Shown here one piece after another: positions 10,409-20,061 of a DNA stretch of 64,000 nt. Made by a program: the position numbers and the translations under genes. Every line of letters begins with the position of its first letter. The first letter of the stretch is position 1. Source of the DNA: Pohlia nutans (taxonomy: Eukaryota > Streptophyta > Bryopsida > Bryales > Mniaceae); NCBI GenBank assembly GCA_022496805.1, contig CM040085.1, forward strand, positions 21,233,811-21,297,810, given 5' to 3'. The notes below the pieces were generated by a model, which worked only from the letters and a program-made list of their open reading frames with translations, did not search any database and was not told the DNA's origin.

Positions 10409-12220
10409 TCATTTTAATGAGGGTACTAGTTGAATGCCTAAGTATACGTAGGGTTCATTTTGGTGTAGGACGGGTATTAGTTGGTTTCTATAAGATATGT
10501 TATGGTTTTGTATTTGGGTTTTAAAGTTTTCAGGTTTTATTTTGGATTTGTTGGGACAACCAGTGATGGCACATTTTTGTACACCTAAATCCATTCCAGC
10601 CCATTCACAGTATTTATCCAGTTTGTTTAATTGCGTTTGTAGTGATTGGAGATTATTTGTTATAGCTGCTAGGTCATCTGCGTATGCTGCAGAGCTAATG
10701 GTTAATTTTGATGTGCCAAATGTGTACCCGTGTTTACCTCTTTGTAGCCATCTAAGTAGTGGTTCAAGGAATATCAGAAATAGATATGGACTTAGTGTAT
10801 CTCCTTGGATGGTGCCTCTTTGAATGGGTATTGGTTTTGTTTTGCCGAAGTGTTCACCGGTAAATATGGTGGTAGAGTGTGAGTAAATATTGCCAATTAG
10901 TGTTACCGCATCTGATGGATATCCAAGGTCTTTCATTATAGCTAATAGTCTAGCATGGTCAAGGGAGCCGAATGCATTTTTAAAATCTATGTATAGTAGG
11001 TATATGTTTTGGTTTGTAAATCTAGCGTCTTCTAGGGCTGCTATGAGTAGTTGTAGTTGTCTGGATGTACTTCTTTCTGCTCTAAATCCTTCTTGACTGT
11101 CATGTAGTATTTGATATTTTTCACCATATGATGATAGTATTAGTGTTAGTGCGCTAGTGAATAATTTATAAATTGTATTTGCAAGTGCTATAGGTCTGTG
11201 GTTTGGTAATAGTGATGGGTCTCCTTTTTTGTATAAAAGTATGGTTAAACTTAATTTCCATGATGCTGGGATTTGTTTTTGTTTGTAGCAATGGGTGAAA
11301 AATAGGAATAGTAGTTTATGAAAACTTTCTGGCATATTTTTTAAAATTGAGTTTGGGATTTTATCTGGGCCTGGAGTTTTATTATTGGATAGGTGATTTA
11401 AACATAAGTCATATGTTTCTTGGTCGAAGTAATTATGTAATGGTGTTTGAGGGTTTCCTCTTTTATCTATTATAAATCCGTTTAGATCATGCCATGGGTA
11501 TTGTCTAACTCCACATGTGCATTTAGTTGGGTGTTCTGGTTGGTAGTAACATGTTGGGACTGTAGGTCTGTTACTAATTGATTGTTGGATGTAAATTTCA
11601 TTTGCTATGTCTTCTGGGCTGGTTAGTATATTGTTGCTTCTATCCATAATGCAATCTAGCGGTGGTGTTTCTTGGTTCTTGAAGACTTTTTTATTTATTT
11701 TTTTGGGGCTCTTTTCATATAGTTGTTTATATTTTGTGATGGTTTTTTTAACACAGTCTTGGGTGTATTTTGTGGTAATTTTACGTGCTTGTTTGTTTGC
11801 AGTTTTAGCTAGTTCTACTAAAGTTTTTATCCATTCTTGTTGATTTATTTCTTGGCTAGGAGGTGGTGGGATGGTAATGTGGTTATGGTTTTTTAGTTCT
11901 TCTATTATTGGGTGGTTCTGCCAATTTGGTATGTTTTTTGTTATGTATATTGCTTTTCTAATTAGATGATAAGTAGCTAGATGTTTTTTCCATTTTTTTT
12001 GGAGTTTTCTTGGCAGAAACCCACCTTGTTGAGATGTGCGGTGTGTTAGTGAAGGTAGAGGTGGGGCACTACAAGTTTCTTGAATTTTTTTTGATATTTG
12101 TTGTATTAAGTGGTCTAATTTTGTACAAGATGTTTGCCATTGGTTGTTTGTTAATTGTTCATTCATCAAAATTGTAGTGAGTTCGTCAAATTGGTTGTTT
12201 GTTAATTGTTCATTCGTCAA
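10409..12220 (-). CDS. LINE ORF2, reverse transcriptase block
   Basis: 603 residues open from a non-ATG position just after a stop, so this is the middle of a longer ORF2, not an independent gene. The RT domain covers about residues 280-600. It has NKTPGPDKIPN (motif 0/1 region), LYIDFKNAFGSLDH (catalytic D412), RGTIQGDTLSPYLFLIFLEP and AYADDLA (catalytic Asp pair, codons at 10673-10684), ending in YLGI. The first about 27 residues come from an imperfect 51 bp duplication that coincides with the frameshift from the endonuclease block. It ends at a TGA in frame with the following block. Its coding strand is rich in A and C and poor in G. Confidence 0.88.
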   Translation of the reverse strand: MTNEQLTNNQFDELTTILMNEQLTNNQWQTSCTKLDHLIQQISKKIQETCSAPPLPSLTHRTSQQGGFLPRKLQKKWKKHLATYHLIRKAIYITKNIPNWQNHPIIEELKNHNHITIPPPPSQEINQQEWIKTLVELAKTANKQARKITTKYTQDCVKKTITKYKQLYEKSPKKINKKVFKNQETPPLDCIMDRSNNILTSPEDIANEIYIQQSISNRPTVPTCYYQPEHPTKCTCGVRQYPWHDLNGFIIDKRGNPQTPLHNYFDQETYDLCLNHLSNNKTPGPDKIPNSILKNMPESFHKLLFLFFTHCYKQKQIPASWKLSLTILLYKKGDPSLLPNHRPIALANTIYKLFTSALTLILSSYGEKYQILHDSQEGFRAERSTSRQLQLLIAALEDARFTNQNIYLLYIDFKNAFGSLDHARLLAIMKDLGYPSDAVTLIGNIYSHSTTIFTGEHFGKTKPIPIQRGTIQGDTLSPYLFLIFLEPLLRWLQRGKHGYTFGTSKLTISSAAYADDLAAITNNLQSLQTQLNKLDKYCEWAGMDLGVQKCAITGCPNKSKIKPENFKTQIQNHNISYRNQLIPVLHQNEPYVYLGIQLVPSLK

Positions 12221-14046
12221 GTGAGTTCATTTATTTGGATCGAATTTTCTTCAAAAAATAGCGTTTTGAATTTTTCAATGTTTTCCTTTGGGATAGGGTT
12301 TAGAATTCTTGGTGGTTTGATTCTTATTGATTGTGTAGGTCGTGCCAATAATGTATTTGGTGGTATTTGTAGTGTTACTGGTGAATGGTCTGAGTTTAGA
12401 TTATGGTCGTTGTTTGTGGTTGATGTGTATAGTGTATTGTTGGGGGTTTTAATATAATATCCATCGATTAAGCTGGTTTGGCTATAATTTTGACCACCCT
12501 GTCTAGAGAATGGGCTATTTTTTGGGACGTATATTAGTTGGAGGGTGTCTGTAAATATACGCCATTCTATGTCTTCTACTTGTGGTGGTGTTATGTTAAA
12601 TTCGTTTTGTCGTCCTATAAGGGCTATATCTCTATTAAAGTCTCCACATAGTATGCATGTGTGGTTTGGGTGTGTCATGATTTGTTGTGTTATTTGTTGT
12701 TGGATTATTGTTATATATTGGGTGTCTTCTAAACGAGAGGGCATATACATGTGAATAATTAGCCAGGGTTGTAGGGGTGCATTTTTTATTTTTATAATTT
12801 GTAGATATGGTGATATTTCAGCTGGGGTAGAGATTTTAGTGATATTGCCCGGGTATGCATATTTATTTTTTATAAGTGTGAGGAGTCCCCCTCTTGCAGG
12901 TGTGTATGGCATTCTTTGTTGCATACATCTAGTTAAGGCGTGTGTGTTATTAAAGATTAGTTTATATTTTGGGAATAAGTTTTGTATATATTTTGTGGAT
13001 TTTGTTGCCGTTAGTTTAGTTTCTTGTATTGTAATGATTGCGGGATTGTTTGGTGTACTAGTGATTAGATTTTGGAGGCTTGGTAGAGCTGTGTTTAGCG
13101 ATGAGGCATTCCATGTAATGATATGTGTATTATGGCTTGTTGTTTGTATTTCTTGAGTTTGTGTAAGTGGTAGATGGGGGATTGGAGGGGGATGGGAATA
13201 TTCTTGTAGAGGTTCATTACATTTTAGAGATTCTTTGAGTAAGTTTTCGAGTAGAAATGGGAATTTGTTTGATATTGTTTGTAAATTGAGTGGTTCATTA
13301 CTTTGTTTAATAAATTCATATAATTGTTTGTGGATGGTATTGGGAGGATTGATTATATTCTGGTTTGAGTTTGTAAATTGGGTGTATGGGTGTGGGTTCA
13401 AGATGTGCCTTTCAGGCGGGTTTTGTAATAGTTCCAGTTTTTCGAGGAGTATAGTTGTCCAGTTTGGATCGGGTATTTGTATCAATAGGTGGTCACAAGT
13501 TTCCAGTGATGGACTGATTGTAATTATGAGTGCGTATAATATCCGCGATGGTGAATGGTGTTGGTTTTCGTAAATATATTTTGAGAGGTGTGGGTAATCT
13601 GTGGTTGTTTCTTGATGTTTTGGGTGTGTGAGGTTTAGACATGGTGAAAACTGTTTTGCTAAGTGTTGATATTCTCGCTGTAGTTTTATTGTGCATGGTA
13701 TGAAATATAATTTATTTCTTCTTTTATGTGTGGGTGGGTGTGTTGCAAGTATGTTTGGCATAGGTCCTGGATTAGTTTCAATGTCACCACAAAGGAGTAG
13801 GAGTTTTAAAAGTATTGGTATGATGTTACTAATTTTTAAGGTGAGAATTTTGTATTTGTAAAGAGGGAGTTTTTGTTTTTTGTTTTTGGTTTTTGGGGAG
13901 GGATTTGCAACCTTTTGGTTGATAATATTATTTGGGTGTATTTTATGTGACTTTTGGTGGGCTTTTTTAGATGTGTTTTTACAATAGTTTAGGGTTTTTT
14001 TTGTATATTTTCTAATAATTTTTTGTACGAATTTAGTGTTGAACAT
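12217..14046 (-). CDS. LINE ORF2, N-terminal block: 2A-like peptide and APE endonuclease
   Basis: 609 residues from a true ATG. The basic N-terminus (about 1-65) is followed by a hydrophobic run and LLLLCGDIETNPGP (residues 82-95), a 2A-like translational-skipping motif. The apurinic-endonuclease domain spans about 306-562. All expected catalytic motifs are present: TWNAS (N313), QETKL (E342), GDFNRD (D469, N471), DGYY (D528) and SDHSPV (D553, H554). It nicks target DNA for target-primed reverse transcription in this class. The reading frame ends four bases into the RT block, which is in another frame. In an intact copy the two would be continuous. Confidence 0.88.
   Translation of the reverse strand: MFNTKFVQKIIRKYTKKTLNYCKNTSKKAHQKSHKIHPNNIINQKVANPSPKTKNKKQKLPLYKYKILTLKISNIIPILLKLLLLCGDIETNPGPMPNILATHPPTHKRRNKLYFIPCTIKLQREYQHLAKQFSPCLNLTHPKHQETTTDYPHLSKYIYENQHHSPSRILYALIITISPSLETCDHLLIQIPDPNWTTILLEKLELLQNPPERHILNPHPYTQFTNSNQNIINPPNTIHKQLYEFIKQSNEPLNLQTISNKFPFLLENLLKESLKCNEPLQEYSHPPPIPHLPLTQTQEIQTTSHNTHIITWNASSLNTALPSLQNLITSTPNNPAIITIQETKLTATKSTKYIQNLFPKYKLIFNNTHALTRCMQQRMPYTPARGGLLTLIKNKYAYPGNITKISTPAEISPYLQIIKIKNAPLQPWLIIHMYMPSRLEDTQYITIIQQQITQQIMTHPNHTCILCGDFNRDIALIGRQNEFNITPPQVEDIEWRIFTDTLQLIYVPKNSPFSRQGGQNYSQTSLIDGYYIKTPNNTLYTSTTNNDHNLNSDHSPVTLQIPPNTLLARPTQSIRIKPPRILNPIPKENIEKFKTLFFEENSIQINELT
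13762..13788 (-). other. 2A-like ribosomal skipping motif GDIETNPGP
   Basis: This encodes GDIETNPGP, fitting the 2A consensus D(V/I)ExNPG|P, preceded by a leucine-rich LLLLC. Skipping would occur between Gly94 and Pro95 of this ORF and release a basic leader from the endonuclease-RT polyprotein. 2A-like motifs are known in some animal and trypanosome LINEs. Activity here is inferred from sequence only. Confidence 0.8.
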
Positions 14047-14547
14047 TATTTTGTAAGGTAAAATAGGTGTATGTTTATTAATTTTGTGGTATGGTTTTAT
14101 TTTATTGGCGAGGCCGGAAGGCCGAGCCCGTTTTAGTTTTAGTAGTGTATTGATTTTAATGGGATGGTGTATTTTAGAATATTGTAGTGTTTTATGTTTA
14201 GATCTATTGGTATGATGTTCTATATGATGTTTTATATAGGTTGGGGTGGGTGTCTTTTGGGGTATTTTGGGGTCTTTGATAGTATATACATATACTGTGT
14301 CTGATTTTATTTTTATTTTGAGGTTTTTATAGGTATTTAAATTTTTTGGATTTTTTATGTTTTTATTATTATTATTATTATTTTGTGTTTTTTGAGTGTG
14401 ATTTATAGTATATGGATTTTGGTTTTTTGGTTTTTTGATTATTTCTCTTTTATTATTATTTTTTTCCTTTTTATTATTATTATTTCTAGTATATATATAT
14501 ATATACTTTTGAATATAGGGCTTTTACTACTGCGTTGTTTGACCAAG
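14047..14547 (-). other. ORF1-ORF2 spacer of the LINE, low complexity
   Basis: Non-coding, very AT-rich. On the plus strand it includes attattattattattatt (about 14363-14384) and a TA dinucleotide run (about 14491-14506). A short GC palindrome, ggccggaaggcc, lies near 14110. No other structure was seen. Confidence 0.6.
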
Positions 14548-16174
14548 CTAGTTTGACGTGTCCATCTCTACTTCACTGGATGTCCCCGTGTGGACATTTT
14601 CAAGGCATTGCATAGTTGTGGCTAGTTGTCTTTTGAGGAGTGTCATTTGTTTGTTGAGGCTGGATGAGGATTTTTCTACTGCTCGTTCCGCAATTAATTT
14701 TTGCTCACTCCTCAAGTCTTGTTTCAGGGTCGTCATTTCTTCTCTAATTACTGCTATTTCTTTTGAGAAGTCTTTTTGAAGTTTTTCCTTTAGAGGGATA
14801 TTTGTTAGAGCTTCTATAGTGTTGGCGAGAGCAGTGTTTACATCACTAAACCCTAGTCTAGTGAGTTCCACTTCACTAGGTGCATTGGCACCATCAAGGC
14901 TCCTAGGATGAGGAGTGAATTCTACGTGTTTGCCAAGAAGTTTTGCTGACTTCTTAATAAATTGTTTGTACACCGTCGCGTTGAGGCATTGGATGTTGCA
15001 TGATCCAAGGTGCTTGCCGTTTTTGTCGTCTAGCTTGAAAAAGAAGTTGACTGCATTCTTGGGCCCCATGTGTTCTCCAATGCTCTTCTTTATTTCTTCA
15101 ATGCTCTTGACCTTGTTGAGGTTCTTGGCGATGAGGATGAGGGCGTTCTTCTTTGCTATGTCATTTGCCAATGCACGTGTGCAATCCGCTAACTTTCCCT
15201 CTAAGATTTCGTTGTTAAAGGTGATTTTGTGCTCTCTCATCTTCTTAGCTTGTTCGGGTGAAGATGCTACTACCCATGCAAATGTATTTTCTTTTTTCTT
15301 TTGTATGTTTGTAATTTCAAACTCAAACCCCCTTTGGAAGCTTTCTTTCACTATAGTGTCATACATCACAAACCACTCCTTCATCTCAAGCTGCTCACTA
15401 GTGATTTTGACAGATAGAAGGTTGTTGAGAGCTAAAGAGTCATATGTTTTGCAAACTTTCCCTCTCATGAGTTTGCCTTCATCAAGCTTGAGGATGAATG
15501 AGCGAAGCCCTTGGAGAATCCCAATCCCATCAATCTCGGGGATTTTCAAGTGTAACTTGATAACCCCACTCCAATTTGTGCTCTTATGGTAGCACATAAG
15601 GGCGATGGATTCTCCAATTTCATCTCCAAGCTCAATGTCCATCTCTTTAAGTCTACGGTTTACTAGTTCCATGGTAGTGTCCTTTGGCCACTCAATCTCA
15701 CCCATCTCAAAGTGAATGGCAACTTGGTAGTCCAAAGAGAAACCAAACTTGTCCACTTCGACATCTAAAGGGATTTGTGTGAAATTAAAATGTTGACCTT
15801 CCTTTAAGTCCTCTCTAGATTTTGGCCATTCTTCTTGGATGACGAAAAGAAAGCAAGAGGTGCAATGTTGACAATCATATGCTTCCTTTTCGGACATACC
15901 ATTTTTCACTAGGACAGACTGGTTCTTTGCTATCCATGGGCAAATTTTGTCCTCTATTGGTCCAATTCATGGCTTGGAACCCAAGCCAAAAGGGAGGGCA
16001 TTTCAAAACTGTGTTTGATTTGCCCTTGGCCTTCTTTTGGCTTGTGGTCCCTTGTGTGACACTAGAAGAACGCTTTTGGGTAACGGACATTTCTACATCG
16101 GGATCGTTTGTTAAAGCTAAGATTTTATCTTTGTAACTTTGGGCGAACGTGGCGGTTGAAGGCTTTTGTGACAT
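14548..16174 (-). pseudogene. LINE ORF1 (RRM-like, C-terminal coiled coil), one frameshift
   Basis: The probable start is the ATG at 16174 (MSQKPSTATFAQ). The first 99 codons run to 15875 in one frame. The remaining about 450 codons (to the stop at 14548) are in another frame, overlapping at 15875-15909, so one indel splits the ORF. The N-terminus is Ser/Thr/Lys-rich and basic (SQKKAKGKS), as in nucleic-acid-binding ORF1 proteins. A segment from NALILIAKNL to GKHVEFTPHP has the beta-alpha-beta feel of an RRM. The last about 70 residues (EEMTTLKQDLRSEQK, KQMTLLKRQL) are a heptad coiled coil. ORF1p normally packages the LINE RNA. Its composition is balanced, unlike the G-poor ORF2. Confidence 0.6.
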
Positions 16175-16838
16175 TCTGAAAATACAAGTGTTTTTTGTCA
16201 AAAAAGTGTAGAATTTAGAAGTAGGTTTTCTTCTTATCACCTCAAAAACTGCTCCTCCCCACAACTTAATTTGTGGGGCCGCACGGAGTATGTCTTTTGA
16301 GAAGAAGGTGTTGAAATTGTCATTTCTGATAAAGCTTTTGTGGTTTTTGTTACTATACCAAATAAAATGAATCATATTGTAAACTACGCTTTTAAGATTA
16401 ACAAGATTGAGGCAGCAAGTATACTTAACAATTAAACGATAAGGTAAATAGTCTACACTATTACAATTGGACATATACATGCAATTCAACCAAGCATTCA
16501 TGTTCACTAGATGGTTATTGGAAGAATTGCACTTGTTGTGATACATTAAAATGTGCACATAAACATTGTTATTGAGATTATACATACAATTGAAAGTATC
16601 TATATTATGTCTAACAATGCAAGAATGATTTTGGGCATAACCCCCATTCAAAATATTTTGGCAAACATTGGGGAATGCTTTCAAAATAAGCATCCAAGTG
16701 AAATGCGAAGGGACGCAATAAATGTTGCTAGAGCTAGTACTACTTAAATTATGAGAGACATGAACAAAACTAAGAGTTGCTAGACAAATAGTGTGTGAAA
16801 GACGAACCTGAGTCGGCAGGGTTGTTCAGGGAGTTGAG
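16175..16838. other. Spacer upstream of LINE ORF1, nothing recognised
   Basis: AT-rich. The ORF1 frame stays open upstream to 16693, but its translation is Asn/Tyr/Cys-rich and low in complexity and looks like untranslated leader rather than protein. Confidence 0.4.
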
Positions 16839-19145
16839 TTACTGGCCGAACAACAACTTCCTTCTTCGATGGTCTTCGCAGCTCTCCTTGCGTTGTCCAC
16901 CGCCGTCTGCTCTCTCGTGCTGCTCCGTTGTCCAACGGTCTGCTTGTGCGGCTCCTCTGCCCACCGTCGTTTCTTCCCTTGTGCTGCTACCTTGAGCGAA
17001 CTGCAGCACTACTCGATTTATGGGGCGTCGTGTTGTTTGCTGAGCGTCTCCTCCTTTGGTCTTGGTCTCCTTGTTTCTGCTTCTATAGGTAAATGTCGCT
17101 GGGGATTCTACTACGGGGGTTACTGTGTCTTTTCTCCTCTCTAATACCGTCACGAATATTGTTCTATGCTTACAGTTACTACCTCCTGAAACTTGCGTGT
17201 ACACTATCGTTCTAAATGCAGAAGGAACATGCGCGTAGAAGAAAGAGCTGAGAGCATTGATACTAAGTAGAATGGAGCATTCCCAAGGCGGGATAGGTTT
17301 GAAAGGTTTCGTACCAGAAGCACTGAGATGGGTTGAGTGGAAGGTCTTGGCTCTCTTAAGGACGCGATGGGCTGCTATGTTTAGGTTCGCGTTTTTTACC
17401 GCGTTTTGCAAACCCTCGTTTCCATGGCAGGGCACGTTGCGAGTGCGTTGATGGGAATGCGCGTTGTTGGTGCGGCTTGCTATCTTTGACTGTGTTTGGA
17501 GTGTAGCAAGCGGCCTTGTGTCGTTTTCTGCAAAAAAGGACAAGACGTGGTGAGTTATCACGTGGTTGAGCAGGCTTTGTTGAATTTTGGCTGCTTTGCT
17601 GGTGATCATGATGAGGTCTGTGTTGGCCTCTCGGTTGTTGCGGGTATTTGTAGGTTGCCATTGCCTATGATTAGGGTTCTTCATTGATTGCCGTGTCGTC
17701 ATCCCTCTGGATTTGGAACTAAATTTCCAGTTTGTCCGCTGCAGATTCTTCATCCACTTGGAATTAGCGCCCTCCACGCGTGATGCTAGTGGCGATGCGT
17801 AGGGTACCAATCTTGGGGAGCTACGTGGGATGCCCCTTCCCAAGCACTTGTGGACGTGATTGACTTGGTAGAGGATCGGGGTGTGTAGCGTGGCAAATTC
17901 GCAGAGGGCACTTGGGGGGTACTCCGCCTTTGTCATCAAATTCTTCTGAGAATTTGTCGTGAGTCTTTCTTCTTCATCTTGTGCTCTGGAGTACTCTGTC
18001 CTGCAATTCTGGTCGTTGCTGAAGGTCTTGTGCATTTGGCATGCTTGTCCCACGAGCTTCATGGTCTCCACGCGCGTTGTTGGTGGTGTGGCGTTTGGCG
18101 GTCTATAGGCCTTGAGGTGATGCAGTGTCGCTTCATTTGACTTGCGTGATGAGCGTTGATGAACACATAGGCGGTCTTGTAGGATTTGTTTCCAAAGGTT
18201 AGCCTTGTTGCAAGTGGACTTCGAGGTTTGCCCGTTGAGATTGTAGCTGTGTTCTACGCTAATGTCGGATTGTTGACGAGTTGAGTCGGTGAAGGGTTTT
18301 CCCAGCTTGTGAATAAGCTCAGTCAAAGTGTTGGTACATTGCTTCAGTGCCTCGTTGCCGTGTTGACGTGTTGCGTTGTTGCCTTTGGGAGCTGCAGTTC
18401 TGCTCCTAGCTGTTGTGATTTTCTCTTGCATCTTCGTGCTCATGTGCTTTGCTGCATCTCTCCCTTCGGCTGATGCGTACTTGGGGGTCTTGAATTGCTG
18501 CAGTCTCTGGTTTTTGCTGTGGCGCTTCGAACTGCTGCAGCTGCTTGTTGATGTGATTCGGAGTTGCGTTAGGGCTGCATCATGCTCCGGGGGTTGGGGC
18601 TGCTGCAGGCTCGTCAAGCGTTGTTGGAGTTGGTCTGCAGCAGGCAACTCCCGTTTGGAGCTGATTGCGTCTTCCATTGATGCGCTAGTGATTTGTCTGC
18701 AGCAGCCGGGACAGAAATGATTTCTGGTGTTCATAGCGGTGAGATAACTTACCTGGTACTGATGACTTTGGTGTTGGTCATTGCATTGGGTGATTTGGTG
18801 CCGGGCATCTTGCGGGTCCATTCGTTGACATGGTGTCTTTGGGTTACTGGGTTGGCACTGCAGAACTGCTTGGAACGATTGGCCCTTTTGAGTATCCTCA
18901 CAGGGACCGTCGAACTTTGTGCGGGGCATTCTACTCCATGTCGGCCGTAGGTGCAAATCAGTTTGCTTGCAGGGTTGTTTTTGTTGATACCTAGCTCTGT
19001 ATAACACATTCTGTATATCTTTGTAGTGCGGGGTTATAAGGATAGCGCTGTTAAAAGGAGATCTATAGAACATTTGTAAGAAAAAATAGCAAATGATAAG
19101 AGTTTTGAGTAAGTGTGCAAGCATGTGTTCTGTATGCAGTGTCAT
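16839..19145 (-). CDS. Unrecognised 768-codon ORF upstream of the LINE
   Basis: An uninterrupted 768-codon frame from an ATG, in the same orientation as the LINE. No known domain is recognised. The protein is rich in Gln, Thr, Ser, His and Asn and basic. It contains scattered Cys (for example FCPGCCRQ) and no signal peptide or membrane segment beyond a hydrophobic N-terminus (LLKTLIICYFFLQMF). Base composition is about half GC, clearly above the AT-rich surroundings. A frame this long is unlikely by chance. It could be an extra 5' ORF of the LINE, an ORF of another element, or a shadow of composition bias. No function is proposed. Confidence 0.35.
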   Translation of the reverse strand: MTLHTEHMLAHLLKTLIICYFFLQMFYRSPFNSAILITPHYKDIQNVLYRARYQQKQPCKQTDLHLRPTWSRMPRTKFDGPCEDTQKGQSFQAVLQCQPSNPKTPCQRMDPQDARHQITQCNDQHQSHQYQVSYLTAMNTRNHFCPGCCRQITSASMEDAISSKRELPAADQLQQRLTSLQQPQPPEHDAALTQLRITSTSSCSSSKRHSKNQRLQQFKTPKYASAEGRDAAKHMSTKMQEKITTARSRTAAPKGNNATRQHGNEALKQCTNTLTELIHKLGKPFTDSTRQQSDISVEHSYNLNGQTSKSTCNKANLWKQILQDRLCVHQRSSRKSNEATLHHLKAYRPPNATPPTTRVETMKLVGQACQMHKTFSNDQNCRTEYSRAQDEEERLTTNSQKNLMTKAEYPPSALCEFATLHTPILYQVNHVHKCLGRGIPRSSPRLVPYASPLASRVEGANSKWMKNLQRTNWKFSSKSRGMTTRQSMKNPNHRQWQPTNTRNNREANTDLIMITSKAAKIQQSLLNHVITHHVLSFFAENDTRPLATLQTQSKIASRTNNAHSHQRTRNVPCHGNEGLQNAVKNANLNIAAHRVLKRAKTFHSTHLSASGTKPFKPIPPWECSILLSINALSSFFYAHVPSAFRTIVYTQVSGGSNCKHRTIFVTVLERRKDTVTPVVESPATFTYRSRNKETKTKGGDAQQTTRRPINRVVLQFAQGSSTREETTVGRGAAQADRWTTEQHERADGGGQRKESCEDHRRRKLLFGQ

Positions 19146-19700
19146 TCGTGTGCCTCCTGTGTGTGGCTCGGGGTGAGTCAGATCTCGCTTGGGAGTGGCC
19201 TTATGAGCACAGAGCTATTGTAATGATCTAAGAAGGTTGCTGATCTAGTTTCAAACAAGCGAAGGTAAGATAGAAGAGTAGCCCAGCCTACTCTCTCCGA
19301 TGCAACACTCATCTCGTGCCAACACTCACTGTCCAATGGTGCAACACATCACCTATGGGCTTCTCAAAAACAGATCTAAATTTGTGATCTCGTTTGCGTA
19401 CCAATGGAAGACACCCCAGCGTGTCTCCTGTCCTCTGATTGCTTGGCCGATGCCAGCCATCGCTAGATGCAACTTGTTTCCTATCGCATACGCTAGCCTT
19501 GCTCAAGGTAGGAAGTCACGGGGACTTCCTGAGCCTAACTCCTCAGCTCCATCGTTCCCTCCCCTCACCACACATTGCGGAGCGTTTCAGCAGTCCATCG
19601 CCGCACTTCGTCAAATCAGTTTCATTCACTTTAGAGTGGAGTAAAACCTCATTATTATCTGCAATGAATCCAGCTGAGTTCGATCAGTAGCCATACAACA
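19146..19700. other. No gene recognised
   Basis: Moderate GC. Short overlapping frames exist on both strands but none shows a recognisable motif. It could be the 5' flank of the upstream LINE-associated ORF. Confidence 0.4.
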
Positions 19701-20061
19701 ACAATAAGGCTACGCCTTCAAGAGGGGACGACTCAGTATTATTTACCTTAATCGACATCATACTATACACAATTCAGTTCTATAAACATCTGTAAACTCT
19801 CACTTACTCACAGCTGGCCTTTCAGACTCTGACCAAGCTATTTTCTATTCCACCAACTGAATAAGGTGGATGACCCAATAACTGACGTGTACTATAAACC
19901 AACAATATCTTCAACAGTGTTCATTGAAAGCTTCTAATTCTATACCAGTACTAGATTTGTCCGAAAAGCTTAAGGCGTTGGTTTATGGGCCATCCACTAT
20001 ACATGATATAGAGCGCCATCGCCAGCACTTGTATAGACATGGCGCAGTAATGTGGGTGATC

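Larger units (their letters stand above)
6640..16174 (-). mobile_element. Non-LTR retrotransposon, Dualen/RandI-like (dual endonuclease), inactivated
   Basis: All ORFs lie on the minus strand in the order ORF1, spacer, ORF2. ORF2 is cut into three open blocks by one frameshift and two in-frame stops. Domain order is 2A-like peptide, APE endonuclease, reverse transcriptase, chromodomain-like, methyltransferase-like, RNase H, then Cys/His plus PD-(D/E)XK-like endonuclease. Having both an APE and a restriction-like endonuclease is the defining trait of Dualen/RandI LINEs, first described from Chlamydomonas. The 3' boundary near 6.64 kb is approximate and no target duplication was identified. The 5' boundary is unknown; it may extend to about 19.15 kb if the upstream 768-codon ORF belongs to it. 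Confidence 0.8.

Noticed and set aside
7314..13573. Many plus-strand ORFs of 60-120 codons across the LINE
   Set aside because: They are antisense shadows; the minus strand carries RT, APE and RNase H catalytic motifs.
16175..16693. Extension of LINE ORF1 by 173 N-terminal residues
   Set aside because: Asn/Tyr/Cys-rich low-complexity translation, no motif; the internal ATG at 16174 gives a more typical ORF1 start.
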